Counted from the first letter of the stretch, positions 31,243 to 41,057 are shown. The stretch is DNA of 64,000 bases from Amycolatopsis granulosa (GCF_011758745.1 NZ_JAANOV010000001.1:2914001-2978000), one strand, 5' to 3'. Translations and numbers: made by a program. The notes: generated from the sequence alone by a model not told the origin.

Positions 31243-32010
31243 CTAGGACGAGCGGGTGACCGCATCCGCGAGCGTTTCGGCCCACAACCGGTACCCGGGC
31301 GGCCCGGGGTGGAAGCCGTCGGCCGCGAAGAGGGCCGGGTCGACCACCTCACGGGGTACGGCGCAGTACGTGACACCCGCCAGAGCGGCGAGCGTCGCCG
31401 CCGCCGTGTCCAGCGCTTGGCCACGCAGGCCCAGGACGAGGCGCAACGGCTGCGGAAGTGCCGGGAACGCGCCGAGCGGCGGCACCCCGGCCAACAGGAC
31501 CGGCACCGGCCCGAGCGCGCGCCGCGCGGCGACCACCAGGGCCAGCAGGTCACGCCGGTACCGGCCCGGCGAGCGCAGTTCGATGGTGTCGTTCACCCCG
31601 AGGGCGACGACGAGCAGGTCGGCCGGTTCCCGGCAGGCTTCGTTCAGCAGCTCGGACCGCACGGTGCGCGCGTTGGCACCGGTCCGGCCCGCCACACGCC
31701 AGGAAACCCCGCGGTGCAGGCGGCTTGCCAGTGCCACCGCGAGCTGCCCGGTCAGCGCGTCCTCGTGCGTCCGCGCCCCGACGCCATCCACAGTGGACTC
31801 GCCGACGACCAGCAACCGCAGCGGGTCGGGCCCGGGCACGGACCCGTGGCTTGGCCCGGCCGCCCCCGGCAGCCTCGGCGTGGTCCGGCGTACGCGCAAC
31901 CCCTGGGTCACCAGCACCGGCGCGAGCCCGGCGGTGGCGGCGAACGTCAAACCCGCTCGGAACGGAAACACTCCGGCACCCGCCTGCTTCGCACGCCGCG
32001 TCCCCGCCAT
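31243..32010 (-). CDS. SGNH/GDSL-type hydrolase
   Basis: A 255-residue esterase. The nucleophile serine lies in LLVVGESTVDGVGA (block I), the oxyanion Asn in ALGVNDTIEL (block III) and the Asp-His pair in FAADGFHPGPPGY (block V). The N-terminal 40 residues include a hydrophobic segment FAATAGLAPVLVTQG, so it may be membrane-tethered. Substrate unknown; relatives deacylate lipids or carbohydrates. It follows the oxidoreductase gene on the same strand by 18 bases. Confidence 0.85.
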   Translation of the reverse strand: MAGTRRAKQAGAGVFPFRAGLTFAATAGLAPVLVTQGLRVRRTTPRLPGAAGPSHGSVPGPDPLRLLVVGESTVDGVGARTHEDALTGQLAVALASRLHRGVSWRVAGRTGANARTVRSELLNEACREPADLLVVALGVNDTIELRSPGRYRRDLLALVVAARRALGPVPVLLAGVPPLGAFPALPQPLRLVLGLRGQALDTAAATLAALAGVTYCAVPREVVDPALFAADGFHPGPPGYRLWAETLADAVTRSS

Positions 32011-32028
32011 CCTGACCTCCGGCTCCCG

Positions 32029-32664
32029 TCAACCCTTCGCCACCGAGACGGCAACCCGGGACAGCGCGGGATCAGCGACCGCGCGCAGGATGTAGTCGGC
32101 CAGGTCGGCCCGCGAGATGGTGAAGCTCCCCCGCACGTTACCCCTGGTCTCGCTCGCGATGCGGCCGGTGTGGGGACCGTCGCTGAGCTTCGGTGGTCGC
32201 ACGATGGTCCAGTCGAGCCCGGACGCGGTGACCCGGCGCTCCATCTCGCCCATGTCCGCGTAGCTCTCCCGCAGGATGCGGATCAGGACGGGTTTGAACA
32301 CCAGCCTGGTGAACCACCCGTCCCCCTCCCGGTGCATGCCGCTGTTGCTGACCACGACCAGGCGCCGCACGCCGGCCGTCTGCATCGCGGTCATGATGCT
32401 GCTCGTCCCGTCCCGGCAGATCACGCTCGGTCCACGGCCACGCGGCCCCAGCGCGGACACGACGGCTTCGCGACCGCTGATGGCGGGCACCAGCGCGTCC
32501 GGGTCGAGCACGTCCGCCGGCACCACCTCCAGTCGCGGCTGCCCCGGCACGTCCAGGCGGGCCGGATCCCGCACCACCGCGGTCACCTGGTGGCCCGCCG
32601 TGAGCGCCTGCCGCACGACGTGCGCGCCCGTCCCACCGGTCGCACCGAACACCGTCAGTTTCAT
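32029..32664 (-). CDS. NAD(P)-binding oxidoreductase (NmrA-like)
   Basis: A 211-residue Rossmann protein with the dinucleotide motif VFGATGGTGAHVVRQAL at residues 4-20 and VSALGPRGRG and LDWTIVRPPKL further on, matching the NAD(P)-binding/NmrA-like group. The TetR gene at 32756 diverges from it across a GTGAGT palindrome and is probably its repressor. It leads the hydrolase gene in one operon. ATG 32664 has an AGGAAG ribosome site. Confidence 0.85.
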   Translation of the reverse strand: MKLTVFGATGGTGAHVVRQALTAGHQVTAVVRDPARLDVPGQPRLEVVPADVLDPDALVPAISGREAVVSALGPRGRGPSVICRDGTSSIMTAMQTAGVRRLVVVSNSGMHREGDGWFTRLVFKPVLIRILRESYADMGEMERRVTASGLDWTIVRPPKLSDGPHTGRIASETRGNVRGSFTISRADLADYILRAVADPALSRVAVSVAKG

Positions 32665-32686
32665 GGCTTCCTCCGTGGTTAGTGTT

Positions 32687-32717
32687 CACTCACCTGCTAT
32701 AGTGAGTGAGTACTCAC
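32687..32717. promoter_or_regulatory. TetR operator: CACTCAC/GTGAGTG and GTGAGTACTCAC
   Basis: CACTCAC (32687-32693) faces GTGAGTG (32702-32708) and a perfect 12-base palindrome GTGAGTACTCAC covers 32706-32717. The 92-base gap between the divergent oxidoreductase and TetR genes is just large enough for this control region. Confidence 0.6.
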
Positions 32718-32755
32718 CAACCGTCAAGCACGGCCTGAGAGAACGCTGAGGAGCG

Positions 32756-33319
32756 ATGGGAACGCGGGAGAAGATACTGGCCGCGGCCGCGGGGATCATG
32801 CGCGAGCAGGGTTATGCGCGGGCCACCACCAAGGAGATCGCCCGCGCCGCCGGCTTTTCGGAAGCCGCGCTGTACAAGCACTTCGCGGACAAGACCGAGA
32901 TCTTCCTGGGCGTGATCTCATCCCAGTTGCCGGCCCTGGACACCGCGCTGGGCGAACTGACGGCGGGGCGGCACACCCTGCGCGGCAACCTGGTCCGCAT
33001 CACCGCGACCGCGATCGACTTCTACACCGAGAGCTTTCCGATCGGCGCGTCCCTGTTCTCCTCACAGGACCTGCTGGACGCCCACCGCGCCGCGATCCGC
33101 GAACACGGGGCGACCCCCCGCACCCCGGTTGCCCGCCTCGCGGAGTACCTGCGCGCGGAGCGCACCCTCGGCCGCCTACCGTCCACTTCGGACCCGGACG
33201 CGATCGCGGCCCTCCTCCTGGGCGCCGCGTTCCAGCAGGGCTTCCTCCGGAACTGGGACGCCGAGTCCGGCGACCCGGCGGGACTGGCCCGCAAGCTGGT
33301 CAAGGCCGTGGTGCCCTAG
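32756..33319 (+). CDS. TetR family regulator
   Basis: A 187-residue protein with the helix-turn-helix TTKEIARAAGFSEAALYKHF (about 25-44) and a helical C-terminal domain typical of small TetR repressors. It diverges from the NmrA-like oxidoreductase over a palindrome. ATG 32756 has GAGGAG just upstream. Its stop TAG shares bases with the stop of the convergent MarR gene (CTAG). Confidence 0.88.
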   Translation: MGTREKILAAAAGIMREQGYARATTKEIARAAGFSEAALYKHFADKTEIFLGVISSQLPALDTALGELTAGRHTLRGNLVRITATAIDFYTESFPIGASLFSSQDLLDAHRAAIREHGATPRTPVARLAEYLRAERTLGRLPSTSDPDAIAALLLGAAFQQGFLRNWDAESGDPAGLARKLVKAVVP

Positions 33320-33780
33320 CGGTTCGCACGTTCCTTCTCCCAGCGCTCGAACAGCAACGGGAGCTGCTCGATGAGGAAGGCGAGGAAGTCCCGCATGTCG
33401 GCCAACCGCTTGCCGGCGGGCGTGTCCTCGCCCACCACCGGGATGCCCTCGACGGCCGCGTCCCGCCACAGCTCCATGAACCGGTCGCGCTTGCGCATAC
33501 TGGCGAACCACATGTCGTCGGTCACCCGGAAGTGGTCGCGGCGCGATCCGGGTTCCCGCTCCCGAACGATCATCCCAACCTGCTCCAGGTAGCGGACGGC
33601 TCCCGACACCGCGGCCGGGCTGATCTGCAGCTTCTCCCCGATCTCACCCGCGGTGAGCCGGCTTTCGTCGGTCACCACCAGGGCCGCGAACACCCGCGCG
33701 GGCATGCGCTGGAAACCGAGCTGCGTGAGCACCAGCGCCAGGCGCTCGACGTAGCGGCGCACCGCCTCCTCGTCCCGCAT
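33316..33780 (-). CDS. MarR-type (GbsR-like) transcriptional regulator
   Basis: A 154-residue winged-helix protein: MPARVFAALVVTDESRLTAG, EIGEKLQISPAAVSGAVRYL (recognition helix) and the wing MIVREREPGSRRDHFRV. It is divergent from an ABC exporter and a TTCACAA/TTGTGAA palindrome lies on the exporter promoter, so it likely represses that pump. ATG 33780 is chosen over 33819 because a minus-strand -10 (TATAGA, 33820-33825) lies downstream of the latter. Confidence 0.85.
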   Translation of the reverse strand: MRDEEAVRRYVERLALVLTQLGFQRMPARVFAALVVTDESRLTAGEIGEKLQISPAAVSGAVRYLEQVGMIVREREPGSRRDHFRVTDDMWFASMRKRDRFMELWRDAAVEGIPVVGEDTPAGKRLADMRDFLAFLIEQLPLLFERWEKERANR

Positions 33781-33837
33781 GCAGATCACCCTTCCGCAGT
33801 CGTCCAGCGCTTCAGCCAATCTATACGTTTTCCTAAC

Positions 33838-33866
33838 TTCACAACTTTGTGAAATAACTGTACGTT
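33838..33866 (+). promoter_or_regulatory. MarR operator on the ABC exporter promoter
   Basis: TTCACAA-CT-TTGTGAA (33838-33853), a perfect 7-base-arm palindrome. TTCACA (33838-33843) and TACGTT (33861-33866) are 17 bases apart and could be -35 and -10; the ATG at 33873 then falls on the transcription start, so the ATPase message is probably leaderless. The operator covers the -35. Confidence 0.6.
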
Positions 33867-33872
33867 CGGCGC

Positions 33873-34769
33873 ATGGACAACGCCATCTCCATCGCGGGCC
33901 TGCACAAGTCGTTCGGCGCGACGAAGGCCCTCGACGACCTGAACCTGCAGGTCAAGACCGGAGAAGTGCACGGCTTCCTCGGCCCCAACGGCGCCGGGAA
34001 GTCGACCACCATCCGTGTCCTGCTCGGTCTGCTGCACGCGGACCAGGGCACCGTCCGCCTCCTCGGCGGCGACCCCTGGCGCGACGCCGCGAGCCTGCAC
34101 CGCCGGCTCGCCTACGTCCCCGGTGACGTCAACCTCTGGCCCAACCTCTCCGGCGGCGAGGTCATCGACCTGCTCGGGCGGCTGCGCGGCGGACTCGACA
34201 GACGCCGCCGCGACGAGCTGATCGAACGCTTCGACCTCGACCCGAAGAAGAAGGGCCGCACCTACTCCAAGGGCAACCGGCAGAAGGTCGCGATCGTCGC
34301 GGCCCTGTCCTCCGACGTCGAGCTGCTGATCCTCGACGAGCCGACCTCCGGCCTCGACCCGCTCATGGAGGCCACCTTCCAGTACGCGATCCAGGAAGAG
34401 CGCGACAAGGGCCGCACGGTGCTGCTGTCCAGCCACATCCTCGCGGAGGTGGAGGCCCTGTGCGACCGGGTCAGCATCATCCGCAACGGGCACGCGGTCG
34501 AGACCGGCACCCTCAGCGAACTCCGCCACCTCACCCGGACGTCGATCGTGGCGGAACTCGCCGGTCACCCGAACGGCCTCGCTTCGCTGGACGAGGTGCA
34601 CGACCTGAAGGTCGAGGGCAACCGCGTCCGGTTCGACGTCGAGACCCAGTCGCTGGACGAGGTGCTGCGCAAGCTCACCGAAGTCGGCGTGCGCAGTCTG
34701 ACCAGTCAGCCCCCGACGCTGGAGGAGCTCTTCCTCCGCCACTACACGACGGAAGCGAGCGCACGATGA
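33873..34769 (+). CDS. ABC transporter ATP-binding protein
   Basis: A 298-residue ATPase. Walker [10 protein letters not shown] is at residues 37-45, the signature region reads [11 protein letters not shown] (unlike the usual LSGGQ, but standard for this DrrA/YhaQ-like subfamily), Walker B is [13 protein letters not shown] and the switch His is in [13 protein letters not shown]. It powers export with the permease behind it; their genes overlap by ATGA. Related pumps give drug or antibiotic resistance (tronasin-type exporters). Under MarR control by position. Confidence 0.9.
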   Translation: MDNAISIAGLHKSFGATKALDDLNLQVKTGEVHGFLGPNGAGKSTTIRVLLGLLHADQGTVRLLGGDPWRDAASLHRRLAYVPGDVNLWPNLSGGEVIDLLGRLRGGLDRRRRDELIERFDLDPKKKGRTYSKGNRQKVAIVAALSSDVELLILDEPTSGLDPLMEATFQYAIQEERDKGRTVLLSSHILAEVEALCDRVSIIRNGHAVETGTLSELRHLTRTSIVAELAGHPNGLASLDEVHDLKVEGNRVRFDVETQSLDEVLRKLTEVGVRSLTSQPPTLEELFLRHYTTEASAR

Positions 34770-36361
34770 GCGCGCTGGTCGGTACCCGGCACCTCGTCCG
34801 CCTCGCGCTGCGGCGGGACCGGGTCGTGCTGCCGATCTGGGTGCTGGTGATCGGCCTGTTGCCGGTCACCTCCGCCGGCGCCTACGGGCAGCTGTACCCG
34901 GACGCCGCGAGCCGGGCGTCCCTGACCGCGGGGATGAGCGCGAACCCGTCCATCACCCTGCTCTACGGGCCACCGTTCGACCTGTCCACGGCCGGCGGGT
35001 TCACCGCATGGCGGTACGGCGTGTTCGCGCCGCTTTTCCTGGCCCTGGCCTGCATCTTCACCGTCACACGGCACACCCGGCAGGAGGAGGACACCGGACG
35101 CCAGGAACTGCTGTCCTCGGCGGTCACCGGCCGCTACTCCGCTCTCACCGCCGCGGTGGTCACCGCGGGGATCGGCGCGGTCGCCACCGGCTTGCTGGTG
35201 GCCCTGGGCCTGACCGGAGCGGGTCTGCCCGCCGGCGGTTCGGTGGCGTTCGGTCTCGGGATCACGCTGACCGGACTGGTGTTCGCCGCGGTCGCCGCGG
35301 TCGCGGCCCAGCTGGCCGAGTACTCGCGTACCGCCAACGGCATCGCGGCAGGCGTGCTCGGGGTCGCCTTCGCGCTCCGCGCCATCGGCGACGCGGCCAC
35401 GGACGCGTCGTGGCTGTCGTGGCTGTCGCCGCTCGGCTGGGCGACCCGGCTGCGGCCCTACGCCGGAGACCGCTGGGCCGTGGCGTTGCTGCTCCTCGCC
35501 GCGGCGCTGGTGCTGGGGCTGGTGGCCTACCGCCTGCTGCCGCGCCGGGACGTCGGCATGGGCCTCTTCCCAGCCCGGCCCGGCCCGCCGGTGGCCGCAC
35601 CCGGACTGCGGTCGCCGTTCGCCCTGGCCTGGCGCCTGCACCGCGGCGCGCTGCTCGGCTGGATCGCCGGCTTCGCGGTGTTCGGCGCGATGTTCGGGTC
35701 CCTCGCGGCGGGCATCGGTGACATCGTCGGCGACAGCGCCCAGACCCAGCAGATGTTGGAGCGGCTGGGCGGGGCGCAGAACCTGATCGACACGTTCCTC
35801 GCGGCGATCGCGAACATCTTCGGGATGATCGCCTCCGTCTATGCGGTGCAGGCGACGATGCGGATGCGCGCGGAGGAGACCGCGCTACGGCTGGAACCGC
35901 TGCTGGCGACCCGGGTGCGACGCTTGCAGTGGGCCGCCGGGCACCTGGTGTTCTCGCTGCTCGGCACGGCCCTGCTGCTCGTGGTGTCCGGCCTGTTCGC
36001 CGGTCTGCTGCACGGGCTGCGGGTGGGCGACGTCGGCGGCCAGATCCCCGCGGTGATCGGGGCGACGGTGGCGCAGGTACCGGCGGTCTGGGTGGTCACC
36101 GGGATCACCGTGGTGGTCTTCGGGTTCGCGCCCAGGTTCGCGACAGCCACCTGGGCAGTGCCCGGACTGTTCGTCCTGCTGTCGCTGTTCGGCCCGGTGG
36201 TGCAGGCACCGCAGCCGGTGCTCGACATCTCGCCGTTCACCCACATTCCGAAGCTGCCCGCTGCGGAGTTCACCGCGACCCCGTTCGCGTGGCTGCTCGG
36301 GATCGCCGTGATCACCCTTGCCACGGGTCTGGCACGGTTTCGGCGGCGGGACATCGGGTAG
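34766..36361 (+). CDS. ABC exporter permease, tetronasin-type
   Basis: A 531-residue permease with about twelve membrane helices in two similar halves, for example [60 protein letters not shown] and [20 protein letters not shown]. It has the layout of the tronasin/ABC-2 exporters TnrB3 and BcrB-like partners that pair with this ATPase type. ATG 34766 overlaps the ATPase stop. A strong terminator follows 15 bases after its stop. The exported compound is unknown. Confidence 0.88.
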   Translation: MSALVGTRHLVRLALRRDRVVLPIWVLVIGLLPVTSAGAYGQLYPDAASRASLTAGMSANPSITLLYGPPFDLSTAGGFTAWRYGVFAPLFLALACIFTVTRHTRQEEDTGRQELLSSAVTGRYSALTAAVVTAGIGAVATGLLVALGLTGAGLPAGGSVAFGLGITLTGLVFAAVAAVAAQLAEYSRTANGIAAGVLGVAFALRAIGDAATDASWLSWLSPLGWATRLRPYAGDRWAVALLLLAAALVLGLVAYRLLPRRDVGMGLFPARPGPPVAAPGLRSPFALAWRLHRGALLGWIAGFAVFGAMFGSLAAGIGDIVGDSAQTQQMLERLGGAQNLIDTFLAAIANIFGMIASVYAVQATMRMRAEETALRLEPLLATRVRRLQWAAGHLVFSLLGTALLLVVSGLFAGLLHGLRVGDVGGQIPAVIGATVAQVPAVWVVTGITVVVFGFAPRFATATWAVPGLFVLLSLFGPVVQAPQPVLDISPFTHIPKLPAAEFTATPFAWLLGIAVITLATGLARFRRRDIG

Positions 36362-36375
36362 TCCTGGCGCGGGCG

Positions 36376-36426
36376 AGTGGCGGAGCCCGGACCGGTCGGG
36401 GGTCCGGGCTCCGCCACTCCGTTTTT
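36376..36426 (+). terminator. Strong terminator after the ABC exporter
   Basis: AGTGGCGGAGCCCGGACC and GGTCCGGGCTCCGCCACT pair perfectly over 18 bases with a 7-base loop, followed by a T run (36422-36426). A classical intrinsic terminator, rare in this window. Confidence 0.9.
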
Positions 36427-36474
36427 GTCGGTACCCCTCGCTAACGTCGTTCTCCTCGACGACGTGGGGGGAAC

Positions 36475-37734
36475 ATGCGATGGGGGTTACTGGGACACCC
36501 GGATTTCCGGCGTCTCTGGCTGGCCGACGCCCTGAGCCAGTTCGGCGACCGGATCAACCTGCTGGCCGTGCCGTTGCTCGCGGCGCTCACGCTGCGAGCC
36601 ACCGCCTGGGAGATGTCGCTGCTGCGGGTGCTGGAGACGCTCGCCTTCCTGCTGCTGGCCCTGCAGGTGGGCGTGTGGACCGACCGGATGCGCAAGCGGC
36701 GCGTGCTGGTCCTGGCCGATCTGGGGCGTGCGGTGGCCTTCGGATCGGTGCCGCTCGCCGCGGTGGCCGGGGTATTGACGATGACGCACCTGTACGTGGT
36801 GGTTGCCGTAGCCGGGGTGCTGTCGGTGTTCTTCGACGTCGCGCACCGGACTTACCTGCCGGGCCTGGTCGACCGCGACCGGCTGGTGGAGGGCAACGCC
36901 CGGTTGCAGGCGAACGTGTCGGTCGCGGCGGTGGCGGCGCCGAGCCTGTCGGGTTGGCTGGTGCAGCTCTTCGGCGGGGCCGCCGCGGTCGGGGTCAACG
37001 CGGTCAGCTTCCTGTGGTCCGCGTGCTGGTTGCGGCGGATCGGGGCGCCGGACCGGGTACCGGTCGCGCGGGCCCGGGCGCCGCTGCGCCGGGAGATCCG
37101 CGACGGCCTGCGGTTCGTCGGGCGGGACCCGGTGCTCCGGGCGAACGCGGCACACAGCGTCTGCGCCGGCGTGTGCCAGCAGTTCCAGGTCACGGTGGCC
37201 GCGCTGTTCCTCCTGCGCGAGGTGCACCTGTCGCCCGGCGTGATCGGATTGCTGCAGGCAGGCGGGCTGACCGGGGCCGCCCTCGGTTCGGTCGTGGCGC
37301 GGCGGCTCGGCGTCCGCTTCGGCGAGGCGCGGGTGATGTGGGCCGCCGCGCTGCTGTGGGGCGCGGGTTACCTGATGATCCCGCTGACCGCGACGGGCGC
37401 GGCGGTCGCCTGGTACCCGATCGGCAACTTCCTGACCGGGCTGAGCATCGTGGTGCTCAACGTGCACCAGCTCAGCTACCGGCAGGCGGTCACGCCGGAG
37501 TGGTTGCAGGGCCGGGTCGCGGCGACCAGCACGTTCCTGTACTTCGCTCCGGGGCCGGCCGGGAGCCTGCTGGCGGGGGTGCTGGCGACCACGGCCGGGC
37601 TGCGCGGCACATTGTGGCTGGCCGGCGCCGGAGTGGCGGCGTCGGCGCTGTGGCTGGTCTGTTCACCGCTGCGCCGGATGCGGCGGTTGCCCGAGGCATA
37701 CGAGGAGGAGCGCACGGGTAGCCACCGCGCATGA
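36475..37734 (+). CDS. MFS transporter
   Basis: A 419-residue major facilitator with about twelve helices; motifs include FRRLWLADALSQFGDRINLL, VWTDRMRKRRVLVLADLGRA (the motif-A loop between helices 2 and 3) and PGPAGSLLAGVLATTAGLRG. It belongs to the enterobactin-exporter/ENT_S-like branch often annotated as MFS drug exporters. ATG 36475 follows GGGGG. Its stop overlaps the start of the aldehyde dehydrogenase gene by 4 bases, so both come from one message. Confidence 0.87.
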   Translation: MRWGLLGHPDFRRLWLADALSQFGDRINLLAVPLLAALTLRATAWEMSLLRVLETLAFLLLALQVGVWTDRMRKRRVLVLADLGRAVAFGSVPLAAVAGVLTMTHLYVVVAVAGVLSVFFDVAHRTYLPGLVDRDRLVEGNARLQANVSVAAVAAPSLSGWLVQLFGGAAAVGVNAVSFLWSACWLRRIGAPDRVPVARARAPLRREIRDGLRFVGRDPVLRANAAHSVCAGVCQQFQVTVAALFLLREVHLSPGVIGLLQAGGLTGAALGSVVARRLGVRFGEARVMWAAALLWGAGYLMIPLTATGAAVAWYPIGNFLTGLSIVVLNVHQLSYRQAVTPEWLQGRVAATSTFLYFAPGPAGSLLAGVLATTAGLRGTLWLAGAGVAASALWLVCSPLRRMRRLPEAYEEERTGSHRA

Positions 37735-39182
37735 CCCTCGATGGAGTACCGCGTCAGCTCTTCCTCGCCGGCCAGTGGCGGGACGCCGCGGACGGCAGCC
37801 GCTTCGGCGTGCACGACCCCGGGACCGAACAGCAGCTGTGCGAGGTGTCCGACGCCCAGGACGCCGACGTCGCCGAGGCGATCGAGGCGGCCACCGCGAA
37901 GCAGGAGGAGTGGGCCGCCACGCCGCCGCGTGAGCGGGGCGAGATCCTGCGCCGCGCGTGGCAGCTGATGACCGACCGCGCCGACGAGCTGGCCCGGCTG
38001 ATGACGCTGGAGATGGGCAAGAGCCTGGCGGAGTCGGCGGCGGAGGTCACCTATGCCGCCGAGTTCTTCCGGTGGTTCTCCGAGGAAGCGGTACGCGTCG
38101 ACGGGCGGTACTCGCGCAGCCCGGCCGGAGGTGGCCGCGTCATCGTCTCCAAGCACCCGGTGGGGCCGTGCATCCTGGTGACACCGTGGAACTTCCCGCT
38201 GGCGATGGGCACGCGCAAGATCGGACCGGCCATCGCCGCGGGCTGCACGATGATCGTGAAGCCCGCGCAGCTGACGCCGTTGTCGATGCTGAACCTCGCC
38301 GGGCTGCTCAAGGAGGCCGGCCTGCCCGACGGTGTGCTGAGCGTGCTGCCCAGCACCTCCGCCAGCCGGGTGGTGAACCCCGCGCTCGCCGACCCGCGGA
38401 TCCGCAAACTGTCCTTCACCGGCTCCACCGAGGTCGGCCGCAAACTGGTCGAGCAGTGCTCGCCCAACCTGCAGCGGATGTCGATGGAACTGGGCGGCAA
38501 CGCACCGTTCCTGATGTTCGGGGACGCGGACCTGGACGCGGCCGTGCAGGGCGCGGTCACGGCGAAGATGCGCAACAACGGCGAGTCGTGCGTCGCGGCG
38601 AACCGGTTCCACGTGCACTCCTCGGTGTCCGGCGAGTTCGTGCGGCGGCTGACCGACGCCATGTCGTCGCTGAAGGTCGGGCACGGCACCGAGGACGGCG
38701 TGCAGGTCGGGCCGTTGATCAACGCCGAACAGCGGGACAAGGTCGTCGAGCTGGTCGAGGACGCCCTGTCCCGCGGCGCACGCGCCACCACCGGCGGCAA
38801 GGCGCTCGACGGTGACGGCTTCTTCTACGCGCCGACGGTGCTCGCCGACGTCCCGCCGGACGCGCGCATCCTGCGCGAGGAGGTGTTCGGCCCGGTCGCG
38901 CCCGTCACCACGTTCGAGGACGAGGACGAGGCGGTCCGGCTCGCCAACGACACCGAGTTCGGGCTGGTGGCCTACGTGTTCACCCGCGACCTCGACCGGG
39001 CCATCCGCGTCGGCGAGCGGATGGCGACCGGGATGGTGGGACTCAACACCGGTCTGGTGTCGAACGCGTCCGCGCCCTTCGGCGGCGTCAAGGCGTCCGG
39101 GTTCGGCCGCGAGGGCGGGGCCGAGGGCATCGAGGAATACCTCGACGTGAAGTACCTGGCCCTGGCGCTCAACGAAAGCTGA
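37731..39182 (+). CDS. gabD: Succinate-semialdehyde dehydrogenase-type aldehyde dehydrogenase
   Basis: A 483-residue NAD(P)-dependent ALDH. PWNFPLAMG (N of the site), FTGSTEVGRKL (cofactor loop), MELGGNAPFLMF (general base Glu) and GESCVAANRF (catalytic Cys) are all present. Closest to GabD in layout: it would oxidise succinate semialdehyde to succinate in GABA breakdown. No gabT is nearby, so other semialdehydes remain possible. It starts inside the MFS stop, an odd coupling that suggests the pump and enzyme act on related compounds. Confidence 0.85.
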   Translation: MTLDGVPRQLFLAGQWRDAADGSRFGVHDPGTEQQLCEVSDAQDADVAEAIEAATAKQEEWAATPPRERGEILRRAWQLMTDRADELARLMTLEMGKSLAESAAEVTYAAEFFRWFSEEAVRVDGRYSRSPAGGGRVIVSKHPVGPCILVTPWNFPLAMGTRKIGPAIAAGCTMIVKPAQLTPLSMLNLAGLLKEAGLPDGVLSVLPSTSASRVVNPALADPRIRKLSFTGSTEVGRKLVEQCSPNLQRMSMELGGNAPFLMFGDADLDAAVQGAVTAKMRNNGESCVAANRFHVHSSVSGEFVRRLTDAMSSLKVGHGTEDGVQVGPLINAEQRDKVVELVEDALSRGARATTGGKALDGDGFFYAPTVLADVPPDARILREEVFGPVAPVTTFEDEDEAVRLANDTEFGLVAYVFTRDLDRAIRVGERMATGMVGLNTGLVSNASAPFGGVKASGFGREGGAEGIEEYLDVKYLALALNES

Positions 39183-39207
39183 CCACCACAGTCCGGTTCG
39201 GACAGTC

Positions 39208-40011
39208 CTAGTGCGTGCCCTCCCGCAGGTGCGCGCTGACCGGGATCACCAGCGGGGTGCCGGAGACCGGATCCGGCAGGACCTTCGCCGACAGGCCGAA
39301 GACCTCGTCCAGCAGCGGTTCGGTCAGCACCTCGGACGGTGCGCCCTGCGCGAGAATGCGCCCGCCACGCATGGCGACCAGCGTGTCGGCGTAGCGGGCC
39401 GCCAGGTTGAGGTCGTGCAGGACCATCACGACCGTCGTGCCGCGGTCGCGGTGCAGGCGGTGCACCAGGTCCAGCACGTCGATCTGGTGCGCCAGGTCGA
39501 GGTAGGTGATCGGCTCGTCCAGCAGCAGGAGCCCGGTCTCCTGCGCCAGTGTCATCGAGATCCACGCGCGCTGCCGCTGCCCGCCGGACAGTTCGTCCAC
39601 CACGCGGTCGGCGAGCACGTCCATTCCGGTCAGCCGCAGCGCGGTGGAGATCGCGTCCTCGTCCGAGGACGACCACTGCCGGTACCAGCGCTGGTGCGGG
39701 TGCCGTCCGCGTGCCACCAGGTCGCCGACCGTCAGACCCTCGGGCGCGACCGGCGACTGCGGCAGCAGACCGACCACCTTCGCCACCTCACGCGTCGGCA
39801 GCTTGTCGATCCGCTTGCCGTCCAGCAGCACCGCACCCTCTCGCGGAGCCAGCAGCCGCGCCAGCGCCCGGAGCAACGTCGACTTGCCGCAGCCGTTCGG
39901 GCCGATGATCGCGGTGATCGTGCCGTCGAGGACGTCCAGGTCCAGACCGCCGACGACGAGACGCTCGCCGTACCCCAGCTTCAGGCCCTGGGCCCGCAGT
40001 CGTGACGTCAT
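39208..40011 (-). CDS. Iron-siderophore ABC transporter ATPase
   Basis: A 267-residue FepC/FecE-type ATPase: Walker A IIGPNGCGKSTLLRAL, signature ELSGGQRQRAWI and Walker B GLLLLDEPITYLDLAHQ. It powers iron-chelate uptake with the two permeases behind it in the operon. ATG 40011 overlaps the stop of the upstream permease by 4 bases. The DEPITYLD variant in place of DEPTSALD is normal in this subfamily. Confidence 0.92.
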   Translation of the reverse strand: MTSRLRAQGLKLGYGERLVVGGLDLDVLDGTITAIIGPNGCGKSTLLRALARLLAPREGAVLLDGKRIDKLPTREVAKVVGLLPQSPVAPEGLTVGDLVARGRHPHQRWYRQWSSSDEDAISTALRLTGMDVLADRVVDELSGGQRQRAWISMTLAQETGLLLLDEPITYLDLAHQIDVLDLVHRLHRDRGTTVVMVLHDLNLAARYADTLVAMRGGRILAQGAPSEVLTEPLLDEVFGLSAKVLPDPVSGTPLVIPVSAHLREGTH

Positions 40012-41057
40012 GCTCGTGCCTCCCGGCGGCTCCGGACGAACAGGAAGATCAGGTACGGCGCGCCGAGGACCGCGGTCAGCACCCCGACCGGCAGGTCCGG
40101 CAGCAGCAGCCGGGTCAGCAGGTCCGCGCCCACGGTCAGCAGCGCGCCCAGCACCATCGACCCGGCCAGCGGCGGTTGCGCGGTCTTCGCCAGCCGCATC
40201 GCAATCTGCGGTGTCGCCAGCGCGACGAACGTGATCGGCCCCGCCGCGGCGGTGGCGATCGCGGCGAGCGTGGCCGCCAGCAACAGCAGCGCGCCGCGGG
40301 CGCCGTCGACCCGGATGCCGAGGCCGCGCGCGGTGTCGTCGCCGAACTGCAGGCCGCCGACGGTCCGCCCGCACACCAGCGTGACCGGCACCAGCACGGC
40401 CAGCGCGATCGCGACCGGGCCCACCGAGTCCCATCCGGTGTCGGCGAGGTTGCCCACCAGCCACGTCGTCGCGCGTGCCGCGTCGTTCACGTCCCCGGCG
40501 GCGAGCAGCCAGTTCACGATGTTGTAGCTGATCGCCCACAGTCCGATGCCGATCAGCACCATGCGGTAGCCGTCGACGCCGCGCCGCCACGACAACGCGT
40601 ACAGCAGCACCGCCGCCAGCAGTCCGCCGAGCAGCCCGGCGACGGGCACGCCGATCGCGCTCACCATTCCGCTGACCTGACCGCGGTACCCGCCGGCGAC
40701 GATCGCGGTGACCGCGCCGACCCCCGCGCCCCACGTGATGCCCAGGATGTCCGGGCTGGCCAGCGGGTTCCGCGCGACCGACTGGAACAACGCGCCGGAC
40801 AGCCCGAGCGCGGCGCCCACCAGCACGCCGGCGAGCGTGCGCGGCAGGCGCAGGTCGAAGATGATCCCGCGTTCCCGGCGGGTCCCGCCGCCGAGCAGGG
40901 TCTCCAGTACGTCCCAGATCCCGATGCGCGAACTGCCCATGCCGATGTTGATCGCGGCGACGAGCACCAGCAGCACCGCCGCGACGACCACGACCGCGAT
41001 CACCCGCGGCTTGACCGTCCACGCCACCGGCCCGGCGGCCAGCACCTTGCGCGTCAT
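40008..41057 (-). CDS. Iron-siderophore ABC permease, second subunit
   Basis: A 349-residue FecCD-family permease with about nine helices, for example VIAVVVVAAVLLVLVAAINI and GALLLLAATLAAIATAAAGP. LRLPRTLAGVLVGAALGLSG is the typical RLPR motif and AGPITFVALATPQIAMRLAK the ATPase-coupling loop. With the next gene it forms the heterodimeric channel. It overlaps both neighbours by 4 bases. Confidence 0.92.
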   Translation of the reverse strand: MTRKVLAAGPVAWTVKPRVIAVVVVAAVLLVLVAAINIGMGSSRIGIWDVLETLLGGGTRRERGIIFDLRLPRTLAGVLVGAALGLSGALFQSVARNPLASPDILGITWGAGVGAVTAIVAGGYRGQVSGMVSAIGVPVAGLLGGLLAAVLLYALSWRRGVDGYRMVLIGIGLWAISYNIVNWLLAAGDVNDAARATTWLVGNLADTGWDSVGPVAIALAVLVPVTLVCGRTVGGLQFGDDTARGLGIRVDGARGALLLLAATLAAIATAAAGPITFVALATPQIAMRLAKTAQPPLAGSMVLGALLTVGADLLTRLLLPDLPVGVLTAVLGAPYLIFLFVRSRREARA

